The translations under genes were made by a program, and so were the position numbers. From positions 1 to 64,000 of the forward strand of contig CAWGMT010000007.1 in assembly GCA_963823675.1 (NCBI GenBank): a stretch of DNA of 64,000 nt, given 5' to 3'. Of this stretch, positions 27,829 through 37,824 are shown in pieces (within the stretch, counting starts at the first letter, position 1; every line of letters starts with the position of its first letter). The DNA is from CAWGMT01 sp963823675 (lineage in GTDB: Bacteria; Planctomycetota; Planctomycetia; Isosphaerales; Isosphaeraceae). The notes beneath the pieces were generated by a model. That model worked only from the letters and a program-made list of their open reading frames with translations, ran no database searches and was not told the origin of the DNA.

Positions 27829-29817
27829 GTGGAGACGCTTTGGCATGTAGGTCTGAGCAATGCGGTATCCGCCACGTTTCTGGCTCTCCTGGTCGCTTGC
27901 CTAGGGCGGCCGCTGGCGCGGCGCCCCGCCGTGTTACACTGCCTCTGGCTGCTCGTGCTCGTGAAGCTCGTCACGCCCCCCCTCTACACGGTGCCGATCC
28001 CGCTGGTGGGTAAGCCGGCCGCATTCGAAAGAGACCCGGGCCGTCGCGGGAACACTCGTCGTCGAGCTCGCCGATCGAGAACCAAGCTACGTTCCCGCAA
28101 GCATCGAGGCACAGCCATCCGCAAGATCGCTCTGGAACTCCTTCGACGTCGATTGGCCGCGGTTGCTCGCCACGATCTGGCTCGCCGGCAGCGTGGCCTC
28201 GATCATCATCGCCGCCCGGCGGATCGTCCGGTTCGAGCGCTTTTTGAACGACGCTCAACCGGCTGCCGAAGAGATCCAGGAGTGGGTTGACGAGCTGGCG
28301 ATCAACCTGGGGCTGGAGCGCCCGCCCAGCGTCTGGTGGACCACAGCCAAGCTCTCGCCGATGCTCTGGGCGCTTGGCCGGAGCCCGCGGCTGATCATCC
28401 CACTTGCGCTCTGGAAGAGCCTGGACGATCGCCAGCGCTCGACGCTTGTCGTCCACGAGCTTGCCCACCTCAAGCGCGGCGATCATCGCGTGCGATTACT
28501 CGAGCTCCTCGTGACGACGCTTTACTGGTGGCATCCCGTGCCGTGGTGGGCGCGGCGGGCGCTGCGGGATGTCGAGGAACAGTGCTGCGACGCCTGGGTC
28601 GTCTGGACATTCCCCGACGCCGCCAAGTCCTATGCCGAAACCTTGCTCGAAACCGTCGACTTTCTCAACGAAAGGGACCAACCCGAGCCGCTCCTGGCCA
28701 GCGGCTTCGGCAAGGTCCATCATCTCCGAAAGAGGTTAACCATGATCATGAGCGGAACCACTCCCCGACTCGTCAGTCTCTGGGGCGCCCTGGGCTCGCT
28801 GGCCCTGGGCGCGCTTCTATTGCCCGTGAGTCCGACCTGGGCTCAAAAGCCGGCCGACCCGAAGCAGGAGTTCGTCATCGAGACCATCGACATCGTCGGT
28901 GACTCCGACGCGGTCGTCTCCCCGGGGTCTTCCAGCGCGGCCATCGCGATCGTCGGCGACCTGGCGAATGGCGCTCTTGCGCAACCCAAACTGAATGTGA
29001 CGGTCACAACCGACGATAAGCCCGCTGTTGTCGTCTCCGGCTCACTCGACCAGGCAATCGCCGCGCTCAAAGACCAGATCAAGGCGATCAGGCAGAAGTC
29101 GCCCCTGTCCGACTCGGACAGGAAACGAGCCGAAGCGCTTGGGCGTGCGCTCGAAGAAATCAACAAGGTAGCCCGGCAGGTCAAGGCGCTCGATAAAAGC
29201 GCAGCCAAAGACAAGGCCAGGGTCGAGAACAAGCGGATCGTGATCCGCAAGCTGGATCTGGATAACGTCCATGTGAACACGAAACCGCACGTGAGCACGA
29301 GTAAAGAACAGCAAGCCGAGGCCGAGACACGAAACGTCGAGGCTCAGGTCCGGTACCGAATCGTGGGCAAGCTGCTCGATGCCGAGAAGGACCGTGCCGT
29401 CAAGGATAAGCAAGCTGAGATCGAGCAGGCCCTCGCCGAGGTGCAGATTGCCAAAGCCAAGGTCAACGAGCTCACCCAGGAACTCATGAGGAAGAGACAG
29501 GAACTCTCGCGCCAACCGGCGAATTGTCGCGGCTAAAGCGTATCGAAGCGAGAGTTGTGACGGCTCCTGGTCCGGGCCCTGGTGCCGCCGCCGGCGCCGC
29601 TGGTTCCCCGAAGGTGTTGTTTGTGACACCGAAGCGCGCCGACGGTTCCCCGAAGGCCCTTTTTGTGACGCCGGACGGCGCCGCTGGTTCCCCGAAGGTG
29701 TTGTTTTCCACACCGCACATGAGCGATCCCGACCGTCAGCGGTTGGCCGACCTCGAGAAGAAGCTCGACAAGCTCCTCGAGGAAGTGGCGAGCTTGAAGA
29801 AGGCGCGGGCGAGGTAG
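27829..29817 (+). CDS. BlaR1-like M56 membrane peptidase with long C-terminal extension (two frameshifts)
   Basis: A GTG start at 27829 after AAGAAAGG gives an N-terminal membrane region (VETLWHVGLSNAVSATFLAL and RPAVLHCLWLLVLVKLVTPP). A single extra A near 28035 shifts the frame; beyond it lie another membrane segment (LLATIWLAGSVASIIIAARR) and the zinc site VVHELAHLKRGDH (about 28450-28490), followed by EEQCCDAWVVW. After a further membrane helix (28770-28840) comes a periplasmic coiled-coil region rich in Lys/Glu/Gln. A second shift near 29510 leads to the tail with three GSPK-type repeats and a final coiled coil ending at 29817. Peptidases of this family sense a signal across the membrane and destroy BlaI. 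The sensor end is not a penicillin-binding domain, so beta-lactam sensing is unlikely. Confidence 0.78.
29602..29727 (+). repeat. three 42-base repeats encoding GSPKVLFVTP-type units
   Basis: GGTTCCCCGAAGG begins copies at 29602, 29644 and 29686, each 42 bases (14 codons) apart. The encoded units are GSPKVLFVTP, GSPKALFVTP and GSPKVLFSTP with short Ala/Gly/Asp linkers. Being a multiple of three they preserve the reading frame of the M56 peptidase tail. Confidence 0.85.
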
Positions 29818-29910
29818 TTGGTTTTGCCGCGAGCTTGAAGAATGCGCGGGCGAGGTAGTTGGTTTTGCCGCGAGCTTGAAGAAGGCGCGGGCGAGGTAGT
29901 TGGTAGTGCC
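29788..29910 (+). repeat. three tandem 41-base copies of the gene's 3' end
   Basis: GCGAGCTTGAAGAAGGCGCGGGCGAGGTAGTTGG-type units begin at 29788, 29829 and 29870. The first copy includes the last codons and TAG stop of the M56 peptidase gene; the next two are non-coding copies of the same segment. This indicates slippage or tandem duplication at the end of the gene. Confidence 0.88.
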
Positions 29911-29926
29911 AAGCTAACCCCCCCCA

Positions 29927-29956
29927 CCCCCCCTTATCAAGGGGGGGAGATTTTTT
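29927..29956 (+). terminator. Rho-independent-type terminator
   Basis: Seven C, TTATCAA and seven G form a stem with extra TT/AA pairs, followed closely by six T at 29951-29956. On the plus strand this ends the blaI/M56 operon; the facing RlmI-like gene ends about 80 bases further on. The C-run/G-run form also resembles a repeat common between planctomycete genes. Confidence 0.7.
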
Positions 29957-30037
29957 GATATGTGGGGGCGCAAGAAAACGGGCGCCGAGCGAGGCCGAAT
30001 CGAGAAGCTTGCACGCGACTCGAAACCGACCCCGCCC

Positions 30038-31234
30038 CTACGATCCGACGCGGCAGATCAGGCACTTCAGGTATTCGGTCTCCAGGCAGCTCGCCGAGAC
30101 GGGGTGGTCGGGCGCCTGTCCGCGCTGTTCCAGGATCTGGATCGGCCGGCCGGACTGCTCGGCCACACTGCCGATCACCTCGACGAAGAGCTCGCGGCCG
30201 ACCAGTCCCGAGCACGAGCACGTCACCAGGATCCCCTCGGGTTCGAGCACCTCGACGGCGGCCAGGTTCAGCCGCAGGTATCCCTTGATGGCCCGCTCGA
30301 CGTCCTTGGCCTGCGTGGCGTACTTGGGCGGGTCGCAAATGACCACGCCGAACCGCTGGCCCGCGGTCCGCAGCCGCTCCAGGGCTTTGATTACGTCCCC
30401 AGCCTCGAACTGGGCACAGGTGACCCCATTGATCTCGGCCTGGCGCCGAGCCAGCTCGATCGCGGGCCCCGAGCTGTCGATTCCCAGAGTCGCGGCCGCG
30501 CCGCCGTGCTTGACGGCGTTCAGTGAGAAACCACCCGAAAAGCAGCATAGGTCGAGCACGTGCTTTCCCCGGCAATACCCAGCCGCCGCGCGACGATTGA
30601 GCCGTTGATCCAGGTAAAAACCCGTCTTCTGGCCCGATCGGAGATCGACCAGGAAGGATAGACCATTTTCCTCGATCAAGACCGGCTCACTCGGGACAGA
30701 TCCGATGATCGATTCTTCGCCAGGTGACAGTCCCTCCTTCAGGGCGACGCTGCGTCCCGTCCGGGCGACGACGCCCAGGGCGCCGGTCAAGCGCACCAGA
30801 GCCTCGAGGATTGGCTGGCGATGGTGATAAAGGGCCAGGCTCGTGAACTCGGCGACGAGCCAGCGGTCATAACGGTCGACGGTCAGTCCGGATAGCCCGT
30901 CTCCCTCGCTGAAGACGAGCCGGTAGGCGGATTCACTTGTTCCCAGCCCGAGGATCTCGAGAGCGCAGCCGGATCGCGGCGGCCAGGGCCTCCGACCAGA
31001 AGCCTTGATCGAGCGGCCCATCGTCCCAGCGGTAGAGACGGGCCCGGATCGAGCTGGTTGGATTGTACATGCCGCGGGCGATGAACTTTCCTTCATGGGA
31101 CCAAACGTCGACGATGTCGCCGGCCGCGGGATCGCCCGCTACGTGCTCGATCGACGAATCGAACACCCAGGGATGGCGCGCGAAGAAGGGCGCGCGCGAC
31201 GCGGCTTGAGGACGACACGACCGGATGACGACAT
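30038..31234 (-). CDS. RlmI-like class I rRNA (cytosine-C5) methyltransferase (two frameshifts)
   Basis: A start at the ATG at 31234 (MSSSGRVVLKP) begins the PUA-type N-terminal domain. A shift near 31185 leads to HPWVFDSSIEHV and FIARGMYNPTSSIRARLYRW, and another near 30960 leads to the long C-terminal frame. There, GQKTGFYLDQRLNRRAAAGY precedes the SAM-binding motif VLDLCCFSGGFSLNAVKHGG, then FGVVICDPPKYATQ (DPPK catalytic motif) and ILVTCSCSGLV with the second catalytic-type cysteine. This order matches RlmI, which methylates C1962 of 23S rRNA using S-adenosylmethionine in the cytoplasm. The total, close to 400 residues, is the family length. It converges on the M56 operon. Confidence 0.85.
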
Positions 31235-31346
31235 GGGGGCGCGGTTGCGGGAGGAGATTCCCAGCTTACGGGATCAGGTGGCACTTCGGCCGGACCGGTA
31301 CGTTCCGGCCCGGAATGTTGGCGTTATTCCTGCGATGATTGTTCGC

Positions 31347-31814
31347 TCACGGATTGGCAGTCGGTGCCCGGCTGTCGGATTCAAACTCGGCCAGGTAGGC
31401 GAGGGTCCGGTCGAGCTGGCTCTTGAGATGGCGCACGCGCAGCAGGCTGCGAATCCGGCAGAGGAGCTCGACCTTGTTGACTGGCTTGGTGAGAAAATCG
31501 TCCGTGCCCGCTTGAACGCCCCGCTCGAAGTCGGCTGCTTCGTTGAGGGCGGTCACCATGAGGATCAGCAAGTCCTGGGTCGCGGGATTCGCCCGGATCA
31601 ACTTGCAGACCTCGAAGCCGGACAATCGGGGCATCATGACGTCGAGCAAGAGGAGGTCGGGCGCGAATTCTTCCACAACCTTCAAGGTCTCCTCGCCGTC
31701 GTGCGCGGTCCTGATCTCGCAAGGGAAGTTGCTGAGATAGGCCTCGAGCAGCTCGACATTCTGGGCGTTATCGTCGGCGATCACGATCTTGGGGACGTCG
31801 AGGGGAAGATCCAA
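31347..31814 (-). CDS. single-domain response regulator (receiver)
   Basis: An intact protein of 155 residues made almost wholly of a CheY-like receiver domain. The acidic pair is Asp14/Asp15 (IVIADDN), the phosphorylation site is Asp58 (LLLLDVMMPRLSG), the conserved Thr is Thr88 (MVTALN) and the conserved Lys is Lys110 (LTKPVN). It resembles PleD-type receivers. A helix of about 30 residues follows the domain (SLLRVRHLKSQLDRTLAYLA), with no DNA-binding or enzymatic output, so it would act by protein contact. No histidine kinase is adjacent, and the gene is probably transcribed alone from the region above 31814. Confidence 0.92.
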   Translation of the reverse strand: MDLPLDVPKIVIADDNAQNVELLEAYLSNFPCEIRTAHDGEETLKVVEEFAPDLLLLDVMMPRLSGFEVCKLIRANPATQDLLILMVTALNEAADFERGVQAGTDDFLTKPVNKVELLCRIRSLLRVRHLKSQLDRTLAYLAEFESDSRAPTANP

Positions 31815-32323
31815 GTTCCGTCCTCCTTGAGAAACCGCACGGCCGCCCGAATTCTGGATGTCAGGGCGAGGTTCACAGCGAAGAAGTCAACGGGACCGCC
31901 ACCATCTCCGGCGATTGGCGTCGACGAATCTGCGCAAGGAAATGGGGTAATTCCGGCAATTCCAGTCACGAAGACAATTCCTGACCCAACTAACTATAGG
32001 GGTGAAACCCGGGAGGCCAGGATGTCTAACATAACTAGTCCGCTTTTTCTCCATTCTAACTGCAATCAAATGATATTCTAGGGAGGAGGCTGGTCATCGC
32101 GAACCGGAAATCCGCGACCATCGGCCCCCCGGACACTGGTTTTCATCCCTTTTCCCCGCGTTGGATGCCGGCTCGTCAGGCCATCCACTGCTGAAAACGG
32201 CTTGGCTGCAAGGTTGCCGAGAGCGAGGTCCATGGTACAATTGTACTGCCGTCGGCCTCATTCCAGGATTCGGGTTCGCTCCCCATTTGTTCTGAACTTA
32301 CCTCCACTGGAGGAGGCAAAACC
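31815..32323. other. intergenic region between divergent genes
   Basis: About 500 bases separate the response regulator from the sigma factor gene. Part of it (around 32020-32080) is notably A/T-rich, as expected for promoters. No gene is seen on either strand. Confidence 0.55.
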
Positions 32324-32908
32324 GTGCCCTTGCGCGAGATAGACCGCAAGCTGATCGATCGCTGCCTCGGGAAGGAGCCCGGTGCGTGGAATGACTTCGT
32401 GGATCGCTACATGGGCTTGATCTACCACGTCATCCAGCATGCCGCCTACGCCCGCAGCCGCACCCTCTCATCAGAGGACGTCGAGGACATCGCCGCCGAG
32501 GTCTTGCTCAAGATTGTCGACGACGAGTACGCGGTGCTCAAGAAATTCAAGGGAATCAGCTCGCTTCCCACCTACCTCACAGTGATCGCCCGCCGCATCT
32601 GCGTCAAGCAGCTCATCAAGCGCCAGCGCGAAGAGGAGCTCGGGCATACCAACGCCCACCGGGCGTTTACCGACGATGGGGCCTCGGGCGAAGTCGAAGC
32701 GATCGTCACCGCCGAGGAAGTCGAGCGGATGCTCGACGACCTGCCCGATCGCGAGGCCGAAGTCGTCCGGATGTATCACCTCAAGTACATGAATTACCGC
32801 CAGATCGCCAAGAAGCTCGGAATTCCCGAGAATTCGGTCGGCCCCATCCTGGCGAAAGCCCGCAAGCGGCTGCGCGAAGCCGCGGAGCACCAGCAGAGCA
32901 CCGGTTGA
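32324..32908 (+). CDS. ECF-like sigma-70 family sigma factor
   Basis: Starts at a GTG at 32324 with a strong site (GGAGGAGG) ten bases upstream; 194 residues, intact. Region 2 is present in WNDFVDRYMGLIYHVIQHAA and DVEDIAAEVLLKIVDDEYAV with FKGISSLPTYLTVIARRICV, and region 4 in RMLDDLPDREAEVVRMYHLK followed by YRQIAKKLGIPENSVGPILA, the helix-turn-helix for the -35 element. These factors direct RNA polymerase to a small regulon. No anti-sigma factor adjoins it; the lipoprotein gene downstream converges. Its regulon is unknown. Confidence 0.9.
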   Translation: MPLREIDRKLIDRCLGKEPGAWNDFVDRYMGLIYHVIQHAAYARSRTLSSEDVEDIAAEVLLKIVDDEYAVLKKFKGISSLPTYLTVIARRICVKQLIKRQREEELGHTNAHRAFTDDGASGEVEAIVTAEEVERMLDDLPDREAEVVRMYHLKYMNYRQIAKKLGIPENSVGPILAKARKRLREAAEHQQSTG

Positions 32909-32936
32909 GCGCGTCGGCCGCCTCGCTCAGGCAAAT

Positions 32937-34082
32937 TCACCGCTCAAGACCGTAAGTCTCGCCTTTTGCCCACAGTTCACCGGCGGCGTTCGCAGTTTCC
33001 GAGCCCGGCGCCGTGGTAATCGGCGCACCGACGAGTTCCTCGAATGGGGCTCTGTGGCCCGCTCCCGACCGGCCGACGGCGGGATTGAGCCGGGGAACAT
33101 TGGCGTCATCGTCCGCTGGCGCGGGACGTCCCAGCCTGACTCCGTTGCGAGGCTCGGGGGCTGGCATGGTCCGCCTGACGGTTGTTCTTGAGTTGTTCGG
33201 TTGCCCGAGCTTCAGATCGGCCAGATTCTGCCGCGTATAGCCCGGAATCCTGGGCTCGTCGAAGATGCTCGTCTTGAGCGCCGGGTCAAGCTGGTTGATG
33301 ACCACGTCCTGGATCGCGACATCCAGAGCGAGTCCTTCCTTCTTCCAGTCGAAACGGATCTCGTCCGGAAGGTAGGACCTGCGGGTGGTGCTCGTCTCGT
33401 CGGAATCGATTTCATGTTCCTTGTAGCCCTTCACCACGGCCTGGGCCAGCAGCGTCTGCCGATCGCCGGCCAGGATGCGGTATTCCTTGATTCGCAGGTT
33501 GTCGTTGCGGACGATCATTACGCGTGTGTAGGTGTCGGCCTTGTTCTGGATCGGCGGGAAGATCAAGACCGTCGTCCCCCGTTCGGGGCCATCCTTGACT
33601 TTGATACCGGCCGCCTCCTCGCGTGAGATCGGTTTCAAACCGAGCGCCTCGACGATCCAGTCGGGCTGGAAGGTAATCGGCAGCCCGCTCGACTTCAGGT
33701 CGGCGTAGTTGCACCAGTAGATGGACTTGTCTTCTTCGTTCTGAACCCAGAACCAGAACTTCTGGTCGTTGGAGCCGATATCGGCCTTCTTGCTGCCGAC
33801 CGACTCCATCTCGAGCTTGAAATCGCGCGGGCGCTGCATGGCCAGCCGGGCGTCCGTGCGGCCGGTCAACCGCCGGCCGACGATCTGGACTGAAGGCCGG
33901 GCCTTGAGACTCTGAATCTGCTCGGCATTCCGGTTGTGCTCGGCGACGAACTGGGCGACGTCGAAATCGCGCTGGGCGAGCGTTTTCGGAGCAGGCTGCG
34001 GAGGCCTGTTGTTCAGCAGCACGCAACCGCTCGAAGAAAGCGTCGCGACCGCGACCAACACCATGAGTCGTACGACCCGCAT
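32937..34082 (-). CDS. lipoprotein, LolA-like or DUF-type, planctomycete-restricted
   Basis: The ATG at 34082 gives 381 residues. The N-terminus MRVVRLMVLVAVATLSSSGC is a lipoprotein signal with a lipobox at SSGC. The mature part has a long beta-rich region (IVGRRLTGRTDARLAMQRPR, FWFWVQNEEDKSIYWCNYAD, TTVLIFPPIQNKADTYTRVM) like the curved sheets of lipoprotein carrier (LolA-type) proteins, then a Pro/Arg-rich tail. I infer an envelope lipoprotein, perhaps binding hydrophobic groups; no family is certain. A start at 34130 would add 16 residues ahead of the signal and is rejected. The frame is intact and the gene faces the sigma factor gene. Confidence 0.75.
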   Translation of the reverse strand: MRVVRLMVLVAVATLSSSGCVLLNNRPPQPAPKTLAQRDFDVAQFVAEHNRNAEQIQSLKARPSVQIVGRRLTGRTDARLAMQRPRDFKLEMESVGSKKADIGSNDQKFWFWVQNEEDKSIYWCNYADLKSSGLPITFQPDWIVEALGLKPISREEAAGIKVKDGPERGTTVLIFPPIQNKADTYTRVMIVRNDNLRIKEYRILAGDRQTLLAQAVVKGYKEHEIDSDETSTTRRSYLPDEIRFDWKKEGLALDVAIQDVVINQLDPALKTSIFDEPRIPGYTRQNLADLKLGQPNNSRTTVRRTMPAPEPRNGVRLGRPAPADDDANVPRLNPAVGRSGAGHRAPFEELVGAPITTAPGSETANAAGELWAKGETYGLER

Positions 34083-34229
34083 GGCCCACTCCCTTTGGAA
34101 TCCCGGTCGGCGCGTCAGTCTATCCCACACTGTTGATTATGGACGATGAAACTCGACCGGGAGATGAATTCGTGAAGGGTGGGATAACTTAACCCAAGTC
34201 CTGTTTTGCAACAAGGGCGAAGGAGGTGT

Positions 34230-35435
34230 TCAGCACTTCAGAAAGTCGGCGAGGGCATCGAACCCCTGCTCCAGCGTTCGCAGATCGGTCGCAAACGATA
34301 GCCTAGCATAGCCTTCGGCGCCGAATGCCGACCCCATCACCATCGCGACCCGCGCATCGCTGAGTGCGGCCGTGCAGAATGCCGTCGAATCGGCGATTCG
34401 CTTGCCGGCCAGTTCTCGGCCAAACAGCCTCGAGATATTCATGAACGCATAGAACGCCCCGTCGGGCGCCAGGCAGGTCACGTCGGGGAGCGCTTCGATG
34501 CGATCGAGCACAAAGTCTCGCCGCTTTTGGAATTCGGCTTTCATCGCCCGGACCGAATCCTGGGGACCGGTGATCGCCTCCAACGCTGCCCACTGACTGA
34601 CCGAGCAGGGATTGCTCGTTTCCTGACTCTGGAGATCACCCATGAATCGCGCAACCGGCTCAGGGGCTACCGCCCATCCAATACGCCACCCGGTCATGGC
34701 GTATGTCTTGCTGACCCCCGAAATCGTAATCGTGCGCTCCGCAAGGCCGGGCCGCAGCGTCGCGAAACAGGTGGGCTGCACATCGCCATAGGTCAACTGC
34801 TCGTAAATCTCGTCGGAGATCACACCCACGTCCCTGGTAAGGACCACGTTGGCCAAGCCTTCGAGCTTGGCTCGACTGTAGACGATGCCGGTCGGATTGG
34901 ACGGGCTGTTGAGCATGAGCAGCTTTGTGCGGGGCGTGACGGCCGCAAGAAACTGCTCCGGACTCAGCTTGAACCCAGCTTCTTCAGTCGTCGGGATCAC
35001 GACAGGAGTCGCACCGGTCAGTCGCACCAGATCCGCATAACTGACCCAGTAAGGCGCCGGGATGATCACCTCGTCACCAGGCCCGCACACCGCCATGAAT
35101 GCATTGTGGATCGAGTGCTTGGCTCCATTGGAGATGATGACCTGCGAGGGTTCGGTAGGAAGACCGTGCTGTTTTGTGTAAAGCGCCGAGACCGCCTGGC
35201 GCAGCTCGGAGATCCCCGCGGCCGGCGTGTAGTGCGTCTGACCGGAACGCATCGCCTTCAGGGCAGCTTCCTGGATATTTGCGGGGGTTGGGAAGTCAGG
35301 CTCGCCGAGCGAAAAGTCGAGGACTTCGATCCCTATTGCCTTCAATCGCCGGGCCTCGGCCGCCATGGCGAGGGTGGCGGAAGGCGAAATCAATCCAGAA
35401 CGCGCCGCTAGTTCTAAACTCATGGTGTTACTCAC
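34230..35435 (-). CDS. pyridoxal-phosphate aminotransferase, aspartate type
   Basis: Intact, 401 residues, the normal size for class I aminotransferases. Substrate-arm and cofactor motifs are in order: FSLGEPDFPTPANI, THYTPAAGISELR, ISNGAKHSI, LNSPSNPTG with the Asn for the cofactor ring, SDEIYEQLTY (Asp208, Tyr211), and the Schiff-base lysine Lys243 in SGVSKTYAMTGWRIGW, with the substrate-binding Arg near the C-terminus in YARLSFATD. Such enzymes move amino groups between aspartate (or a similar amino acid) and 2-oxoglutarate in the cytoplasm; some also act on prephenate or aromatic acids. It stands alone in direction, diverging from the FabF-like gene. Confidence 0.93.
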   Translation of the reverse strand: MSNTMSLELAARSGLISPSATLAMAAEARRLKAIGIEVLDFSLGEPDFPTPANIQEAALKAMRSGQTHYTPAAGISELRQAVSALYTKQHGLPTEPSQVIISNGAKHSIHNAFMAVCGPGDEVIIPAPYWVSYADLVRLTGATPVVIPTTEEAGFKLSPEQFLAAVTPRTKLLMLNSPSNPTGIVYSRAKLEGLANVVLTRDVGVISDEIYEQLTYGDVQPTCFATLRPGLAERTITISGVSKTYAMTGWRIGWAVAPEPVARFMGDLQSQETSNPCSVSQWAALEAITGPQDSVRAMKAEFQKRRDFVLDRIEALPDVTCLAPDGAFYAFMNISRLFGRELAGKRIADSTAFCTAALSDARVAMVMGSAFGAEGYARLSFATDLRTLEQGFDALADFLKC

Positions 35436-35708
35436 GTGAAACTTACCTAATTGCTCAAGTTGCCCAAAACGCTCATTCGATTTGCAGGTTCAAAGCGGCC
35501 GTGGTAAAATATGCTGTTAGGGTAAGACCTGTTGTCATGCGTTCAGCGGGAGACTGATTGCTTGCGAGCCCGGCGAGATGAACGTTGGCCGTTCTCCCGG
35601 TCTGCTGGCTCAGTTTAACCCATGAGTGCGCGGAAGCACAGCACTTTCGAGCAGCGATCGCCCGCAACACATCATTTGAGCCTTGCGACGAAGAGCGTGG
35701 GGGAGAAC

Positions 35709-36991
35709 ATGCACCGCGTGGTCGTGACCGGAGTCGGGGTGGTTGCGCCCAATGGGATCGGCAGGCGCCAGTTCAGCGAAGCGATTTTCGAGGGTCGCTC
35801 GGGCGTTGGTTTTGTGGAGAGCTTCGACACGTCGGGGCTCGCCATCAGGATCGCGGGCGAGGTCAAGAATTTCAACGTCCTGCCCTATCTGGGAGAATAC
35901 CGCAAGAACCTGAAGTTGATGAGCAGGGCGGCTCAGTTCGCGGTGGGCGCGGCGGCGATGGCCGTTGAGGATTCCGGTCTGGAAACCGCGAAGCTCGACC
36001 CCGGGCGGTTTGGCGTGTGCATGGGGACGGGAATCACGCCGGTCGATGTGACCGAGCTGGTCGATCCCATCCGCAAGAGTGTGGGCTGGGATGGGGCGTT
36101 CGACCTGGTTCGATTCACCACGGCGCGGGCGGAGTCGATTTTTCCGCTCTGGCTGCTTCAGCACCTGCCGAACATGGCGGCCGCTCATATTTCTATCCTC
36201 CATCACGCGATGGGGCCCAACAACACGATCGTGACGGCTTGTGCGGCGGGCACGCAGGCCGTGGGCGAGGCGTTTCGATTGATCCGTCGCGGCGATGCCG
36301 ACGTGATGTTGGCCGGCGGGTGCGACAGCCGGCTCGACCCTCAACTATTCGTCGCCTACAACGCGATGAAGGCCGTCAGTGCGTCGCTGCGGCCTCCGGC
36401 GGAAGTTTCCCGGCCGTTCGACGCCGAGCGCGACGGCTTTGTCCTGGGCGAAGGGGCAGCCGTCCTGGTTCTGGAAAGTCTTCGCCGAGCCAAGAAGCGA
36501 AAAGCGACGATCTATGCCGAGGTCACCGGCTACGGCTCGTCCTTCGACGCGTTTGGAATCACGCGGCCGGAACCCGAGGGGAAAGGGGCGGCCCTATCGA
36601 TGTCGGCGGCCCTGCGCGAGCGCGTATCGACCCCTCCCAGATCGATTACATCAACGCCCATGGCACGAGCACCAAGCTCAATGACTTGATGGAGACGGTC
36701 GCAGTCAAGCGCGTCTTCGGACACCGGGCCGCGTCCATCCCGATGAGCTCTCAAAAGTCGATGATCGGCCATTTGATCGGCGCGTCGGGCGCCGTCGAGG
36801 CCGCGGCAACGGCCCTCTCTCTCGAGCGGGGCGTCGTGCCGCCGACCATCAACCTTGCGACTCCCGACCCGGATTGCGACCTCGACTATGTGCCGAACAT
36901 GTCCCGCGAGATGCCGGTGCGGACGGCGATCTCCAACAGCTTCGGCTTCGGCGGCCAGAACGCGTCGCTGGTTTTGACGCGCAGCTTCTGA
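35709..36991 (+). CDS. FabF-like 3-oxoacyl-ACP synthase (one frameshift)
   Basis: The ATG at 35709 begins MHRVVVTGVGVVAPNGIG, the typical first strand of KAS II enzymes. The nucleophile is Cys178 in TIVTACAAGTQAVGEA. A missing base near 36615 shifts the frame between ALRE and ARIDPSQIDYINAHGTSTK; the second frame carries both active-site histidines (INAHGTST and MIGHLIGASGAVE) and ends with NSFGFGGQNASLVLTRSF. Condensing enzymes of this type extend acyl chains on acyl carrier protein with malonyl-ACP. Total length is about 427 residues, slightly above the usual 410. No acyl carrier protein or other fab gene adjoins, so a role in secondary lipid or polyketide synthesis is possible. Confidence 0.88.
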
Positions 36992-37443
36992 AATTGATCA
37001 TGGGTCCGCCTGGTAACAGCCGCGAATGCGGCGGCCGAACGTAGCCTGGCGGCGTCAGCCCATGTCGTCGATCGTACGGCCGCCGGCTAATAGCCGCGAA
37101 TGCGGCGGCAGAACCTACCCTAGCGGCGTCAGCCCCAGGCCTAAGCGGAACCGCGCACGAAGGTGCGGGGGCCGGCCGCCGCGTCGGATCCGACCGATCC
37201 GTCAGATACGCCAGATCCGACCGATCCGACGCGGCGGCCGGCCTGACCCTTGATGTGAGGCGGAAGAGGCGGTGAAGCAGCATTGGGCCGACCGTAGGTC
37301 TGCCGTGTTGCATCCGTCAATCGAAGCTTAACCGATCAACAGGTTGACTTGCTCTCCGGACCGCGGGCGCCGATAATGAATCGGTGCGCCCGACATTCAG
37401 ACAATCGGGCGAAGCTGCTTTCATGCACCTGGAAAGAACTCGC
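36992..37443. other. intergenic region with repeats
   Basis: No gene is seen. It holds a pair of 48-base direct repeats (listed separately) and, near 37195-37245, near-repeated GATCCGACCGATCCG units in GC-rich DNA. Confidence 0.6.
37012..37135 (+). repeat. pair of direct repeats with GCCGCGAATGCGGC hairpins
   Basis: Two similar segments, about 37012-37060 and 37087-37135, share GCCGCGAATGCGGCGG and GGCGGCGTCAGCCC with scattered differences. GCCGC...GCGGC can form a stem. They lie between the FabF-like gene and the toxin-antitoxin pair. Confidence 0.75.
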
Positions 37444-37821
37444 ATGCCACCGACCAAGAAAGTTGGAACGAAGCGCGCCGGCGCGGGAACGGCCAAGACG
37501 AGGGGAGCGGCCGACGTCCAGCCGATCGCGCCTGAGCCGAGTCGCGTCGGCAAGCGTGGGACGGTCGTTATCCCGGCAGCGCTTCGCCGCCGGTATGGAA
37601 TCGAGGAAGGCTCGCTCGTTGTTGCCGAGGCCCGGGAGGGTGGGGTTTTGATCCGGCCAGCCGTGATCGTCCCGGTCGAGGTTTACACGCCCGAGCGCAA
37701 GGCGCAGTTCGTTCTGTCCAACGCCCTCAATGCCGCCGACTATGCCGGCGCGGTGGCCGCGGTTCAGGCCATGGGACTCGACCCCGACGCGTTCCCGCAC
37801 TACAAACCGCCCGGCGCCTGA
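37444..37821 (+). CDS. AbrB/MazE-type antitoxin of PIN toxin pair
   Basis: From the ATG at 37444 the protein has 125 residues. A basic N-terminal tail precedes the swapped-hairpin DNA-binding domain: VGKRGTVVIPAALRRRYGIE (residues 35-54) with EEGSLVVAEAREGGVLIRPA after it. The C-terminal part (YTPERKAQFVLSNALNAADY) probably binds the toxin. The PIN-domain gene starts four bases after the stop codon, a standard antitoxin-toxin arrangement. The antitoxin would repress its own promoter with the toxin. Longer starts at 37384 or 37423 are possible; 37444 has a GGAAAG site upstream. Confidence 0.8.
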   Translation: MPPTKKVGTKRAGAGTAKTRGAADVQPIAPEPSRVGKRGTVVIPAALRRRYGIEEGSLVVAEAREGGVLIRPAVIVPVEVYTPERKAQFVLSNALNAADYAGAVAAVQAMGLDPDAFPHYKPPGA

Positions 37822-37824
37822 GGC

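Noticed and set aside
29788..29910. CRISPR-like array
   Set aside because: The 41-base units are directly adjacent with no unique spacers and overlap a gene end; this is a tandem duplication.
37195..37245. Possible iteron-type origin (GATCCGACCGATCCG repeats)
   Set aside because: Only a few imperfect units, no replication gene or DnaA-box cluster nearby.
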